Below, one piece after another: positions 43,201 through 51,894 of a DNA stretch of 64,000 nt (its first letter is position 1; each line of letters starts with the position of its first letter). The notes under the pieces were generated by a model. The model had not been told where the DNA came from. It made no database searches and worked only from the letters and a program-made list of their open reading frames with translations. Position numbers and translations under genes: made by a program. Origin of the DNA: RGIG3009 sp045596745 (lineage in GTDB: Bacteria > Bacillota > Clostridia > Oscillospirales > Acutalibacteraceae); the NCBI GenBank assembly GCA_045596745.1, contig JAZODA010000004.1, positions 16,464 to 80,463 on the forward strand, given 5' to 3'.

Positions 43201-43785
43201 CAGAATATCCCGCAGACGCAGCAGGTTCTCCTCCGCGGAACGCAGACGGCGCTCCGCTTCGTTTTTGCGGTAGCGGTATTTGGCAATGCCCGCCGCCTCT
43301 TCAAAAATCTCGCGGCGTTCGTCGGAGCGGGATGCCACGATATCATCAATACGACCCTGACCGATGATGGAATAGCCATCACGACCCAAGCCGGTATCCA
43401 TAAACAACAACTGAACGTCTTTCAGACGCACCGTGGCGTTGTTCAGCAAATACTCACTTTCGCCCGAACGATAATAACGGCGGGTGACCTTGACGTCGTC
43501 TGCATCAAAATCCAACACGCGGCCGCGGTTGTTGATAATCAGCGACACCTCGGCAAACCCCACAGCCTTGCGCTGCGAAGTGCCGTTAAAAATGACGTCC
43601 TCCATCTTGGAGCCGCGCAGCGTTTTGCTGGACTGTTCGCCCAGCACCCAGCGCACCGCGTCACTGATATTGGATTTACCACTGCCGTTGGGACCCACCA
43701 CCGCGGTGATGCCACTGCCGAACGACAGCGTGGTCTTATCGGGAAAGGACTTAAAGCCCTGGATTTCCAAAGACTTAAGAATCAT
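40204..43785 (-). CDS. smc: chromosome condensation ATPase Smc
   Basis: 1193 aa, full length. N-terminal Walker A GPNGSGKSN, long coiled coil (about 170-500 and 670-1020) interrupted by a hinge (about 510-660, GGAAQHIIVD and GGSLSGGSHVKEAG), and C-terminal signature LSGGEKALVATAL with Walker B CMLDEVEAALDD. It works with ScpAB in chromosome organisation. It follows rnc by 36 nt. The long open frame on its complementary strand is a shadow of codon bias. Confidence 0.97.
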   Translation of the reverse strand: MILKSLEIQGFKSFPDKTTLSFGSGITAVVGPNGSGKSNISDAVRWVLGEQSSKTLRGSKMEDVIFNGTSQRKAVGFAEVSLIINNRGRVLDFDADDVKVTRRYYRSGESEYLLNNATVRLKDVQLLFMDTGLGRDGYSIIGQGRIDDIVASRSDERREIFEEAAGIAKYRYRKNEAERRLRSAEENLLRLRDILQELEERVGPLKTQSEKAKKYLEYAQEKKGLEIGVWLKTIDRSREMLRELDSRLELARTQYDTAGEAMDETERELEALVESARSLEAELETIRTEIARLEEEAVRCDGNADLVRNDREHNEENIARICGDCEQAELGHQQLEETVAEREAEIAAKQEQIAEAERQQVALAEEWEALLQSNEQVSGRIEELNRQAADFAAQLSDIRVRSVTGESSLSEITLRVSQLTASLAGQTEQREALRAEVEALRADAERQAEIIAQLQNAARGYEMRLTSRTARLETARQEADRLTLDVEEKQRRIHLLEEMERNLEGFSHSVRIVAKQAQRGELRGVRGPVSRLIHTDGDYALAIETALGGAAQHIIVDREEDAKRGIAYLKDSKNGRATFLPIASIRGNVLKEKGLEDEPGFVGIASELVKTEKEYQEIADYLLGRVAVAEDLDYAVVIARKYGYKFRVVTLDGQVVNAGGSLSGGSHVKEAGLLSRRSEIEKLEVQRKKLEEKEAQAREALKGLQQEVSAVQAELSGIQAELTTAQEDNIRLEGEQTRVQGLLDACAATVEAESREIAELNARAEECRRSMADAEQQTAAVTQQKEALEQELATLDGGRQQLAAEREQLAERMSEQKLAVVGFNKEIEGIRTAIAELRSRQADQDGARLQMQETIAALRVRSEELTAQEALLREQAEHLRTQARESENRVQELQQKRLADEARQTNLRQQNRGKLEERELLGREVARLEEKCAAAQKETDDILNRLYEEYELTRSEAEQQAAVIEDMGLATHRLTELKNKIRALGSVNVEAIEEYREVSERYEFLSTQVQDVEVSREELLKLIGDLTSQMKDMFMDRFRQINMQFGEVFRDLFGGGKAELVLTDPEDILNSGIEMHAQPPGKVILNMDALSGGEKALVATALLFAILKVTPSPFCMLDEVEAALDDVNVDRYAQYLRRMCDKTQFIVITHRRGTMEEADVLYGVTMQEQGISKLLELRASEVEAKLGITGNNP

Positions 43786-43821
43786 CTCTTCACGTCTCCT
43801 GTCTGACGGTATGCGACGGAC

Positions 43822-44511
43822 TTATCCGTCATAGCCCATCAGCCGCAGCGCTTCGCGCGCCGCCTGCTGTTCGGCCTCTTTCTTACTGCGACCCCGACCG
43901 GTGCCAATCACATTGGAGTTGAGGTGTACCTCCACCGTGAACTGCTTGTTGTGGTCAGGTCCCGATTCGCCTGTCAATCGATAGGACAGTTGCTCTTCGG
44001 GGTTTTGCTGCACGATTTCCTGCAGCGTGGTTTTGTAATCCTTGAACCGCGGCTGCCGCTGGTGCGACAGCTCCTCGGTAATGTACGGCAGGATGAACGC
44101 CTCCGCCGGTTTCAGTCCGCCGTCCAGATAGATGGCGGCAATGACCGCTTCAAACGCATCCGCCAGAATCGACGGACGGTCGGCGCCGCCACCGCGCAAC
44201 TCACCGCGTCCGAGCAGCAAGAACTCACCAAGCCCCAATTTGCGGGCATAGGCGCTGAGCGCCTTTTCACACACGAGCGATGCGCGCAGACGGGTAAGCT
44301 CACCCTCCTGCCCCTCGTCGTTGGAAAACAGATACCCGGCAGTCACAAAGCCGAGAACCGAGTCACCCAGAAACTCCAACCGCTCGTTGCTCTGCAAGCC
44401 ACGGTTGCCTTCATTGGCGTAGGAAGAATGCGTCAACGCTTTTTCCAGCAGCTTCGGATTGCGAAACGTATATCCGATACGCTGCATCAGCGCCTGCGTA
44501 TTCTCTTTCAT
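43822..44511 (-). CDS. rnc: ribonuclease III
   Basis: 229 aa. The signature is NERLEFLGDSVLGFV, with acidic residues D and E for magnesium (also DAFEAVIAAIYLDGG). A C-terminal double-stranded RNA-binding domain (about 155-225) ends with GRGRSKKEAEQQAA. It processes rRNA. GTG at 44520 is an alternative, but GGGGTG upstream favours ATG at 44511. Confidence 0.96.
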   Translation of the reverse strand: MKENTQALMQRIGYTFRNPKLLEKALTHSSYANEGNRGLQSNERLEFLGDSVLGFVTAGYLFSNDEGQEGELTRLRASLVCEKALSAYARKLGLGEFLLLGRGELRGGGADRPSILADAFEAVIAAIYLDGGLKPAEAFILPYITEELSHQRQPRFKDYKTTLQEIVQQNPEEQLSYRLTGESGPDHNKQFTVEVHLNSNVIGTGRGRSKKEAEQQAAREALRLMGYDG

Positions 44512-44516
44512 CCTTA

Positions 44517-44744
44517 TCACCCCATTTGATCTTCGATAAACCCTACCAGATCCTCCACCGTTTCAAGCAACGGCCATTCATCCGGCAACGCCGCGGGAAT
44601 ATACATTTCCCACAGCAACATAGCGAGATCGTAGCGTTCGTCATCGGTAATGTTCAAATCGTCCAACGACGCCGCCATCGTAATCTCTTCGGGATCACAG
44701 CCGAAACGGTCAGTCAGCAGATGTGTCAGTTGCTGCAGTACCAT
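44517..44744 (-). CDS. acyl-carrier-protein-like protein without the attachment serine
   Basis: 75 aa, the length of an ACP and in the acpP position between plsX and rnc. Sequence outline fits: an acidic four-helix layout with SLDDLNITDDERYDLAML aligned to the ACP helix II start. At the position of the phosphopantetheine Ser (DSL in normal ACP) it has Asp34, and the adjacent residues are Thr33 and Asp35. It therefore could not carry an acyl chain in the usual way. RBS AAGGGGAG is 10 nt before ATG 44744, inside the 3' end of plsX (35-nt overlap). It may be a structural or regulatory partner of PlsX or RNase III. Confidence 0.65.
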   Translation of the reverse strand: MVLQQLTHLLTDRFGCDPEEITMAASLDDLNITDDERYDLAMLLWEMYIPAALPDEWPLLETVEDLVGFIEDQMG

Positions 44745-45753
44745 CCGCAGTGGTCTCCCCTTTCTGTAACTGAGCGCTGATTTTCTCAATCACGCCCGCC
44801 TGTGCAAACTCCGCCGCCACACGAACGGCATTCTGAATCGCCAGTGCCTTGGAGTTGCCGTGTGCCTTGATAATCGGCTTCGCCACGCCAAGCAACGGCG
44901 CGCCGCCGTATTCCGCGGTAGACATTTTCTTTTTCAGTCCGTTAAGGTACGGCTTAACCATCAGTCCGCTCAACTTGGTAATCAAGTTGGTGTGGAACAG
45001 CTGCTTGATAAAGCCAAGCACCATATTGACAGAACCCTCGATGCTCTTCAGAAGCACGTTGCCGGAGAAGCCATCCGCCACAACGACATCGGCCACACCA
45101 CCGGGTACATCACGCGCTTCCACGTTGCCGACGAAATTCAGGCCGCTGCCTTTGAGCAGCGCGTATGTCTCGTGCTGCAATTCGCCGCCCTTATGTTCCT
45201 CCGTACCGACGTTCAAAAGACCCACCGTTGCCGGTTCGCCGTTATTGAACAGCTCGGTCATATACAGGCTACCCATCTGCGCAAACTGCAACAGCATTTC
45301 GGGGCGGCAATCGGCGTTCGCACCGGAATCCAGCAGCATATACGGTTTCTCACGGCTGCCTGCCGGCATAATCGCCGCCAACGCCGCACGGGAGATGCCC
45401 TTGATACGCTTGACGATGAACGTACCGCCCATCAGCAGCGCACCGGTGCTTCCCGCCGACACAAACGCATCGCCGCCGCCTTCGGCAAGCAGTCGCAGAC
45501 CGACCGCCATCGAGCATTCTTTATGCTCGCGCAGGATGGTTTTCGGGATGTCGTTCATACCGATTACGTCGGTCGTGTGGACAATCTCCACACCGTCCAG
45601 CGAGAGGTTTTCCTCTGCCGCAATGCGGCGGATTTCTTCCTCGTTACCGGTCAGCACAATTTCCACGCCATACGCATCGCGTGCCTGTACCGCACCTTTA
45701 ACAATCTCCAACGGGGCGTTGTCGCCACCGTAAGCATCTACGATTACTCGCAT
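44710..45753 (-). CDS. plsX: phosphate acyltransferase PlsX
   Basis: 347 aa. MRVIVDAYGGDNAPLEIVKGA start, SAGSTGALL loop, RAALAAIMP helix and an ADGFSGNVLLKSIEG signature are typical. It turns acyl-ACP into acyl phosphate for phospholipid synthesis. The ATG overlaps the trmFO stop by 10 nt; the acp-like gene begins inside its 3' end. Confidence 0.96.
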   Translation of the reverse strand: MRVIVDAYGGDNAPLEIVKGAVQARDAYGVEIVLTGNEEEIRRIAAEENLSLDGVEIVHTTDVIGMNDIPKTILREHKECSMAVGLRLLAEGGGDAFVSAGSTGALLMGGTFIVKRIKGISRAALAAIMPAGSREKPYMLLDSGANADCRPEMLLQFAQMGSLYMTELFNNGEPATVGLLNVGTEEHKGGELQHETYALLKGSGLNFVGNVEARDVPGGVADVVVADGFSGNVLLKSIEGSVNMVLGFIKQLFHTNLITKLSGLMVKPYLNGLKKKMSTAEYGGAPLLGVAKPIIKAHGNSKALAIQNAVRVAAEFAQAGVIEKISAQLQKGETTADGTAATDTSAD

Positions 45754-47057
45754 ACTAAAACCTCCTTCAGCTTGTTCAGCGCCCGCTGTGCCAGAGCCGC
45801 ATATCGTTCCCGCTTGTCCCGAATGTGCTCGGCAAGCGGCGGAAGTACTCCGAAATTCGCGCCCATCGGCTGAAAATCTTTCACCGAATCATCGACAACG
45901 TGCGCCGACAAAGCGCCCATCATCGTTTCCGGAGGCAAAATCAGCGGTGCCTCTCCGCGCAGTGCGCGCACGGCGTTTTTACCCGCCAACATACCCGAAG
46001 CCGCCGATTCCATATACCCTTCCACGCCGGTCATCTGTCCCGCGAAGAACAGGTGCGGCATCGCCTTGCAACGAAAATCCTGCGTCAACAGGCGGGGAGA
46101 ATCCAAAAACGTGTTACGGTGCATCACACCGTAGCGCATAAACTCCGCGTTCGCCAGACCGGGAATCATAGAAAATACCCGTTTTTGCTCGGCAAACTTC
46201 AAGTTGGTCTGGAATCCCACCAGATTGTACAGCGTGCCTGCCGCATTCTCGGTCCGCAGCTGAAGCACTGCCCACGGGCGATGACCCGTACGAGGATCGC
46301 GCAGGCCCACAGGCTTCATCGGACCGAAACGAATCGCATCCGTTCCGCGTTTGGCAAGCACTTCAATCGGCATACATCCCTCGTAAACCTTCGGCTTATC
46401 AAACGCGTGCAGCTGCGCCAGTTCCGCATTCACCAGTGCTTCATGAAACGCTTCGTACTCTGCCTTGTTCATCGGGCAGTTGATGTAATCGCCGTCGCCG
46501 CTCTCTTCACGGTCGTATCGGGATGCGCGGAAGGCAATCGACATATCCACGCTTTCCGCCGTTACAATCGGTGCAGCGGCATCGTAAAAACTCAATCCGT
46601 CACCGAACGCGGCGGCAATATCCGCCGCCAATGCGTCCGATGTCAGCGGCCCGGTGGCAACCACCGTGAGTCCCTCGGTCGGCAACTGTGTCACCTCGCG
46701 GCATTCCACCGTAATCAGCGGATGCTGCGTGATGCGACGCGTCACCTCTGCGGAAAAACGGTCACGGTCTACCGCCAGAGCACCGCCTGCCGGCACAGCG
46801 CAGTTTCGCGCTACCGCCACACACAGCGAACCCAGACGTGCCATTTCCTCTTTCAGCAACCCTGCCGCACTTTCCAGACGCGCCGCTTTCAGCGAGTTGG
46901 AACACACCAGTTCGGCAAACAATGGTTCTTTGTGCGCCGGGGTGTATTTTTGCGGTTTCATTTCCACCAGTGTGACCGGTACGCCTGCTTCGGCAATCGC
47001 CCACGCCGCTTCACAACCTGCCAGGCCGCCGCCCAGCACGGTGATGTGCTCACTCAT
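45744..47057 (-). CDS. trmFO: folate-dependent tRNA (uracil-54) methyltransferase TrmFO
   Basis: 437 aa. FAD-binding VLGGGLAGCEAAWAIAEAG at the N-terminus; VCSNSLKAARLESAAGLLKEEM holds the conserved Cys, and YINCPMNKAEYEAFHEAL the second Cys-containing block. It forms ribothymidine 54 in tRNA using methylene-tetrahydrofolate. It overlaps topA by 8 nt and plsX by 10 nt. Confidence 0.96.
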   Translation of the reverse strand: MSEHITVLGGGLAGCEAAWAIAEAGVPVTLVEMKPQKYTPAHKEPLFAELVCSNSLKAARLESAAGLLKEEMARLGSLCVAVARNCAVPAGGALAVDRDRFSAEVTRRITQHPLITVECREVTQLPTEGLTVVATGPLTSDALAADIAAAFGDGLSFYDAAAPIVTAESVDMSIAFRASRYDREESGDGDYINCPMNKAEYEAFHEALVNAELAQLHAFDKPKVYEGCMPIEVLAKRGTDAIRFGPMKPVGLRDPRTGHRPWAVLQLRTENAAGTLYNLVGFQTNLKFAEQKRVFSMIPGLANAEFMRYGVMHRNTFLDSPRLLTQDFRCKAMPHLFFAGQMTGVEGYMESAASGMLAGKNAVRALRGEAPLILPPETMMGALSAHVVDDSVKDFQPMGANFGVLPPLAEHIRDKRERYAALAQRALNKLKEVLVCE

Positions 47058-49140
47058 CGTTCTTCTCCCGAGCGGCTTCGTAGCTGCAGCCCTCCGTCAA
47101 GCACTCCACACCGGCGCCGCGTCCTTTTTTGCGGAACAGCGTTTTACCGCAGTTCGGGCAGGTCTTCGCCGTCGGCTCGCTCCACGTCACGAAATCGCAC
47201 TTCGGATATGCTTCGCAGCCATAGAACACGCGGCCGCGCTTGGATTTCTTCGCCACAATCGCACTGCCGCACTTGGGGCAGACACCCGCCGTTTTGTTAA
47301 CCAGCGGCTTGGTGTTTTTACAATCGGGATAGCCGGGGCACGCCAAGAATTTGCCAAAGCGACCGCTCTTGACCACCATACGGCGTCCGCACTTGTCGCA
47401 CAGCTCTTCGCTTTCTTCCTCCGGCACCTGAATGCGTTCGCCCGAGAGCGACCGCTCGGCACTGGCCAGCGTCTTTTCAAAACCCTCGTAGAACGTGTGC
47501 AGCATCTGCACCCAATCACAGTCGCCCGATTCCACTTCGTCAAGCTGACGTTCCATATTGGCGGTAAACTCGGTGTCTACCACTTCGGGGAACTGCTCTT
47601 TCATCAGCTGGGTCGTCACTTCGCCCAACGCCGTCGGCTTGAGTGCTTTGCCTTCGCGCTCGATGTATTCTCTGGACAAAATGGTGCTGATGGTCGGCGC
47701 ATACGTCGAGGGACGACCGATGCCGTTTTCCTCCATCGCCTTAATCAGCGTTGCTTCGTTGTAGCGGGACGGCGGCTGCGTAAAGTGCTGAGCACTTTGC
47801 AACTCACACAGCGACAGTGTCTGTCCCTCCGTCAGCGGCGGCAATGCACCGCCAACCTCGTCCTCTTCGTCACGGCTTTCCACGTACAGCGTGGTGTAAC
47901 CGTCAAAGCGCACGGTATGACCCGCCGCCTTAAACACATAGTTGCCTGCCGTGATTTCCGCCTGGCAGGTATCCTGCACACAGCTGGCCATCAAGCTGGC
48001 AATGAAGCGTTCCCAAATAAGTTTGTACAACCGATACTGGTCGTTCGTCAAGAACGCCTTGACACTGTCGGGAGACAGCGACGGCACCGACGGACGAATT
48101 GCTTCGTGAGCGTCCTGTGCGCCCTTGCGCGACTTGTAGTAGCGCGCCTTTTCCGGCAAATACTGCTCGCCGTAACGGGTGCGGATGTATTCGTTGCCTT
48201 CACGACGGGCATCCTCGGAAATACGCAGCGAATCGGTACGCATATAGGTGATAAGACCCATCGCGCCCTGCTCACCGAGCTCCACGCCTTCATACAGCTC
48301 CTGCGCCGCTTTCATCGTGCGCTTGGAGGAGAAGCCCAGCTTGCGGCTGGCTTCCTGCTGCATCGTCGAGGTGATAAACGGCGGTGCGGGAGACACCTTG
48401 CGCACACCGCGCTTGACCGACGACACCGTAAAAACCTGATTGCGGATTTCTGCCAAAATCGCATCGGCCTGTTCCTTGTCACGAATCTTCAGCTTACCTT
48501 TTCCGGCGCTGTACAGCCGTGCCGAAAACGGTGCAGCCTCGGCTGCTGCCGCCAGAATCGCATCCACCGTCCAGTATTCTTCGCTGACAAACGCGCGGAT
48601 TTCGTTTTCACGATCCACCACCAGGCTGACCGTTGCCGACTGCACACGACCCGCCGAAAGGCCCTTGCGGATTTTCTTCCACAAGAACGGGCTAAGCTGA
48701 TAGCCGACCAAACGATCCAACACACGGCGCGCCTGCTGCGCGTTGACCAAATCCATATCCACCTTGCGGGGTGCTTTCATACCCTGCTGCACGCCGCTTT
48801 TGGTAATCTCGTTAAACGTCACGCGGTTCGCGCTGTTCAAATCCACCTTGAGCATCTGTGCCAGATGCCAGGAGATTGCTTCACCTTCGCGGTCCGGGTC
48901 GGTTGCGAGAATGACGCCGTTACTTTCCTCCGCCAACGCTTTCAGACGACGAATCAGCGCCGATTTACCCGCAATATCCACATAGCGGGGCTTAAAATCG
49001 TGCTTTACATCCACGCCCAGCAGGCTTTTGGGCAGATCGCGGATGTGACCCATCGACGCGACCACCTCGTAACCGGCGCCCAGGTATTTCTGTATCGTTT
49101 TGGCTTTTGCAGGAGATTCCACAATAACCAACGTTGCCAT
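47050..49140 (-). CDS. topA: DNA topoisomerase I
   Basis: 696 aa. TOPRIM domain (1-120, LVIVESPAKAKTI; DPDREGEAISWH), the active-site Tyr in GLITYMRTDSLR, and three C-terminal Cys4 zinc-ribbon repeats (CDKCGRRMV, CPKCGSAIV, CPNCGKTLF). Relaxes negative supercoils. Start MATLVIVES follows AGGTGAACGGC; a longer reading of three codons is possible. It is 32 nt after dprA, as in many Firmicutes. Confidence 0.97.
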   Translation of the reverse strand: MATLVIVESPAKAKTIQKYLGAGYEVVASMGHIRDLPKSLLGVDVKHDFKPRYVDIAGKSALIRRLKALAEESNGVILATDPDREGEAISWHLAQMLKVDLNSANRVTFNEITKSGVQQGMKAPRKVDMDLVNAQQARRVLDRLVGYQLSPFLWKKIRKGLSAGRVQSATVSLVVDRENEIRAFVSEEYWTVDAILAAAAEAAPFSARLYSAGKGKLKIRDKEQADAILAEIRNQVFTVSSVKRGVRKVSPAPPFITSTMQQEASRKLGFSSKRTMKAAQELYEGVELGEQGAMGLITYMRTDSLRISEDARREGNEYIRTRYGEQYLPEKARYYKSRKGAQDAHEAIRPSVPSLSPDSVKAFLTNDQYRLYKLIWERFIASLMASCVQDTCQAEITAGNYVFKAAGHTVRFDGYTTLYVESRDEEDEVGGALPPLTEGQTLSLCELQSAQHFTQPPSRYNEATLIKAMEENGIGRPSTYAPTISTILSREYIEREGKALKPTALGEVTTQLMKEQFPEVVDTEFTANMERQLDEVESGDCDWVQMLHTFYEGFEKTLASAERSLSGERIQVPEEESEELCDKCGRRMVVKSGRFGKFLACPGYPDCKNTKPLVNKTAGVCPKCGSAIVAKKSKRGRVFYGCEAYPKCDFVTWSEPTAKTCPNCGKTLFRKKGRGAGVECLTEGCSYEAAREKNDE

Positions 49141-49172
49141 GCCGTTCACCTGTTATCCTTTCTTTCCGTTTG

Positions 49173-50408
49173 TCAGCTTCTGCTGACGGTATATCGTTTG
49201 CCGGGAAGACTTGTCACACAGCCGAACAGTTCCAGTTCGGTCAGCGCCGCGAACACCTCGCCGGGTGTCAGCTTGGCTTCAAGACAAATATCGTCCACAG
49301 CGGGTTTTCCATTCACTACACACGCATACACCATACGCGCGTTGTTGCTCGCACCGCTCGGACACGGGACCGGTTCACCGACCGCCTCATCCGACTCAAT
49401 CGGCGACTGCGCGGCTACTGCAATTTCTTTGGGCGAGTCTGCGACCTTCAGCGGCTTTCGCGCGCCCTTTTCGAGCCACGCGTAGTACGCCAATTGGCCG
49501 GCGTTCGCCTCTTCCAGCAGTTTGCGTCCGAAATGCGTCGGATATTCCTCAAGCAGTTCCGACGGACGCGTCACCAGATACGCGCCCTCACGAATCAACT
49601 CGTGCGAACCGGCAGAGCTTTCATCGGTCAAACGACCGGGAACAACGAATACGTCGCGCCCTTGGTCTCTCGCCGCCCGCGCCGTAATCAACGCGCCGCT
49701 GGCGCTCGGTGCTTCCACCACGCACACGCCACGGGACAAGCCGCTGATGATGCGATTGCGAATGCGGAAGCTGCCTTTGTTGACCTTGGTGCCGGGCTCC
49801 AGTTCCGAAATGATAGCACCGCCGTTTTCCAGCACCCGACGGCGCAAGCCGCGGGTTGCAAGCGGGTATTCCACGTCCAGGCCGCAAGCCTGAACAATCA
49901 CAGCACAACCGCCGGCATACAGCGTACCTTCGTGCGCAGCGCAGTCAATACCGCGTGCTCCGCCACTGATGATGGGGCATCCCACCGCAGCCAAACCGGC
50001 GGATAACGCCGCGGCCGCCTGAATGCCGTAGGTACTGCACTCACGCGTACCCACCATCGCCACAGCCGGTGTGGCCGTCTCCGAGAAATCGGGAAGACGT
50101 CCTTTGCCGTAAAGCACCAGCGGCGGCGAATAAATCGTACGAAGCGACGCAGGATACAAGTCATCCTCCGGGGTGAGAACCCACCCGATACGGCAACTCT
50201 TTTCCCACAACTTTTGCGCTTCTTTCAGTTCCTTGCGGCACAGCGCTTCCAGCGCACGACCGCGAATGCCAATCCGCTGAAGAGCTTCGCGATCGGCACG
50301 AAAAACAGCTTCCGCTGTTCCGAAGGTTTCCAGTAATCTCGGTGCATCCGCACTGCCGGGACCGGCAGCACGCTGTACCCAAATCCAGTATACCGCCTTA
50401 TCAGTCAT
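49173..50408 (-). CDS. dprA: DNA-processing protein DprA/Smf
   Basis: 411 aa. Rossmann-like core with the VGTRECSTYG, GGARGIDCAAHEGTL and FRIRNRIISGLSRGVCVVEA blocks, after an N-terminal helix-hairpin-helix region and before a C-terminal winged helix (about 340-411). It loads RecA onto incoming single-stranded DNA during natural transformation, and is widely kept in non-competent bacteria too. The start overlaps the trmH stop by 8 nt. Confidence 0.94.
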   Translation of the reverse strand: MTDKAVYWIWVQRAAGPGSADAPRLLETFGTAEAVFRADREALQRIGIRGRALEALCRKELKEAQKLWEKSCRIGWVLTPEDDLYPASLRTIYSPPLVLYGKGRLPDFSETATPAVAMVGTRECSTYGIQAAAALSAGLAAVGCPIISGGARGIDCAAHEGTLYAGGCAVIVQACGLDVEYPLATRGLRRRVLENGGAIISELEPGTKVNKGSFRIRNRIISGLSRGVCVVEAPSASGALITARAARDQGRDVFVVPGRLTDESSAGSHELIREGAYLVTRPSELLEEYPTHFGRKLLEEANAGQLAYYAWLEKGARKPLKVADSPKEIAVAAQSPIESDEAVGEPVPCPSGASNNARMVYACVVNGKPAVDDICLEAKLTPGEVFAALTELELFGCVTSLPGKRYTVSRS

Positions 50409-51207
50409 CCGATGCGCCGTCCTTTCGCACCATTTCCCAGAAAACGATGCCGGCGGCCATCGAGGCGTTTAACGACTCGGCGCGACCCGCCATAGGGATG
50501 GTCACTTTCAACGGACAGGCGGCAACCGTCTCGGCGCGCAGGCCGTTGCCCTCATTGCCGATAACCGCAATGGCGCCTGCGCCCCAATCGATACGCTGAA
50601 CCGGTTCAGCATCGGCGTCCACCACGCAGGCGGCAGGCACAAACCCACGCTCACACAGGCGAGGCAACGTCTCTGCCAAATCCCCTGCCGCATACAGCGG
50701 CAGGCGGAACACGCCGCCCATACTGGCGCGAAGCACCTTGGGGCTGTACGCATCACAGCAACCGTCAGAAAGTAACAAACCGGACAGACCGAACGCCTCG
50801 GCGGTACGCATCATCGTACCGAGATTGCCCGGGTCTTGGACGGCTTCCAGCGCGGCAAACCGACCGCCTGTCGGCAGCTCCTCCACCGAGCGCAGCGCCG
50901 ACGGCATTGCCACGATACAGAAGATGCCCTGCGGCGAATTGGTGTCCGCCAGATGCTTTGACAGCGCGTCGGGAATGTCGTACACCGCCTCGGCCGCCGC
51001 GACAACCGCCGCTGCCTGTTCGGGGTACTGTATCCGCGCCCGCTCGGTGAGAAACGCCGTCGAAATAACCGCACCGCAACCCGCTGCATCGGCGCACAGA
51101 CGCGCACCCTCCACGGCGAAACGCCCGCTCTCACGGCGGTAACGCGCATCGTCGGAAAGGCGTCTGAACTCCTTAATCAGGCGATTATCTCGGCTGGTTA
51201 TCTCCAC
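50401..51207 (-). CDS. TrmH/SpoU-family RNA 2'-O-methyltransferase
   Basis: 268 aa. N-terminal substrate-binding domain (about 1-95), then the SPOUT knot with LEAVQDPGNLGTMMRTAEAFG, the AIVIGNEGNGL block and the C-terminal PMAGRAESLNASMAAGIV signature. A GTG start at 51207 (VEITSRDN) is preceded by AGAGGA with an 8-nt spacer; the longer frame to 51279 lies in the rplT terminator. Placed between rplT and dprA. The family methylates rRNA or tRNA ribose; the target is not readable. Confidence 0.88.
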   Translation of the reverse strand: MEITSRDNRLIKEFRRLSDDARYRRESGRFAVEGARLCADAAGCGAVISTAFLTERARIQYPEQAAAVVAAAEAVYDIPDALSKHLADTNSPQGIFCIVAMPSALRSVEELPTGGRFAALEAVQDPGNLGTMMRTAEAFGLSGLLLSDGCCDAYSPKVLRASMGGVFRLPLYAAGDLAETLPRLCERGFVPAACVVDADAEPVQRIDWGAGAIAVIGNEGNGLRAETVAACPLKVTIPMAGRAESLNASMAAGIVFWEMVRKDGASDD

Positions 51208-51244
51208 GTTTAACGTCCTCTTTTCTGTCCGTAAGAATGACAAC

Positions 51245-51273
51245 TGCGCCCGCTGGCGTTGCCTGCGGGCGCA
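51245..51273 (-). terminator. hairpin after rplT
   Basis: 9-bp perfect stem TGCGCCCGC / GCGGGCGCA with an 11-nt loop and weak U-tract (GTTGTCATT), 9 nt past the rplT stop. It probably gives partial separation from trmH. Confidence 0.65.
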
Positions 51274-51281
51274 ATTCAAGC

Positions 51282-51638
51282 TTAATTTAAAGCAGCCTTT
51301 GCCTTCTCGGCCAGACCCGCGAACGCGGCGGCATCCGAGACAGCCAGCTCAGCCAGCATCTTGCGGTTGAGCGTGATGTTGGCCTTCTTCAGGCCATTCA
51401 TGAAGGTGGAGTAGTTCATGCCGTTTGCCTTAGCAGCAGCGGAGATGCGGGTGATCCACAGACGGCGGAAATCACGCTTGCGCTGCTTACGGCCGACATA
51501 AGCGTACTGGCCGGACTTCATGACCGCCTGCTTAGCAGTGCGGAACAGCTTGGACTTAGCGCCAAAATAACCCTTGGCGAGTTTGAGAACCTTTTTTCTT
51601 CTTTTGCGCGTCATCATTGCGCCTTTAATACGAGCCAT
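51282..51638 (-). CDS. rplT: 50S ribosomal protein bL20
   Basis: 118 aa, full length. MARIKGAMMTRKRRKKVLKLAKG start, basic N-terminal half and RKQRKRDFRRLWI block. Besides its role in assembly it is the known repressor acting on infC-rpmI-rplT leaders in Firmicutes, matching the attenuator upstream of infC. Confidence 0.97.
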   Translation of the reverse strand: MARIKGAMMTRKRRKKVLKLAKGYFGAKSKLFRTAKQAVMKSGQYAYVGRKQRKRDFRRLWITRISAAAKANGMNYSTFMNGLKKANITLNRKMLAELAVSDAAAFAGLAEKAKAALN

Positions 51639-51668
51639 GTTTCAGTTCCTCCATTTCCGAACTTTCGA

Positions 51669-51866
51669 TTATTTGTAGGGGATCAGGCGCTTTACCTGAG
51701 CCACATTGGTCACATCAGCGGTCGTGGTCTTGCGGAGATTGCGCTTCCGCTTGGTGGTCTTCTTGTTCAGAATGTGGGACTTGTAGGCGTGGGCGCGAAC
51801 GACTTTACCGGTCTTGGTCAGCTTGAAACGCTTCTTAGCGCCGCTGTGGGTCTTGATTTTGGGCAT
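51669..51866 (-). CDS. rpmI: 50S ribosomal protein bL35
   Basis: 65 aa, small and basic. MPKIKTHSGAKKRFKLTKTGK start and the HILNKKTTKRKRNLR block are diagnostic. Second gene of the infC-rpmI-rplT operon; 30 nt from rplT. Confidence 0.97.
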   Translation of the reverse strand: MPKIKTHSGAKKRFKLTKTGKVVRAHAYKSHILNKKTTKRKRNLRKTTTADVTNVAQVKRLIPYK

Positions 51867-51894
51867 GACAATATCCTCCTTAATTTGTTCACTC

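Noticed and set aside
40336..43806. 1156-codon open frame on the plus strand opposite smc
   Set aside because: Composition is a mirror of Smc codon use (runs of Leu, Phe, His, Arg), no family features; smc is unmistakable on the other strand.
46654..49485. 943-codon open frame opposite topA/trmFO
   Set aside because: It spans two real minus-strand genes and their junction, so it is a codon-bias shadow.
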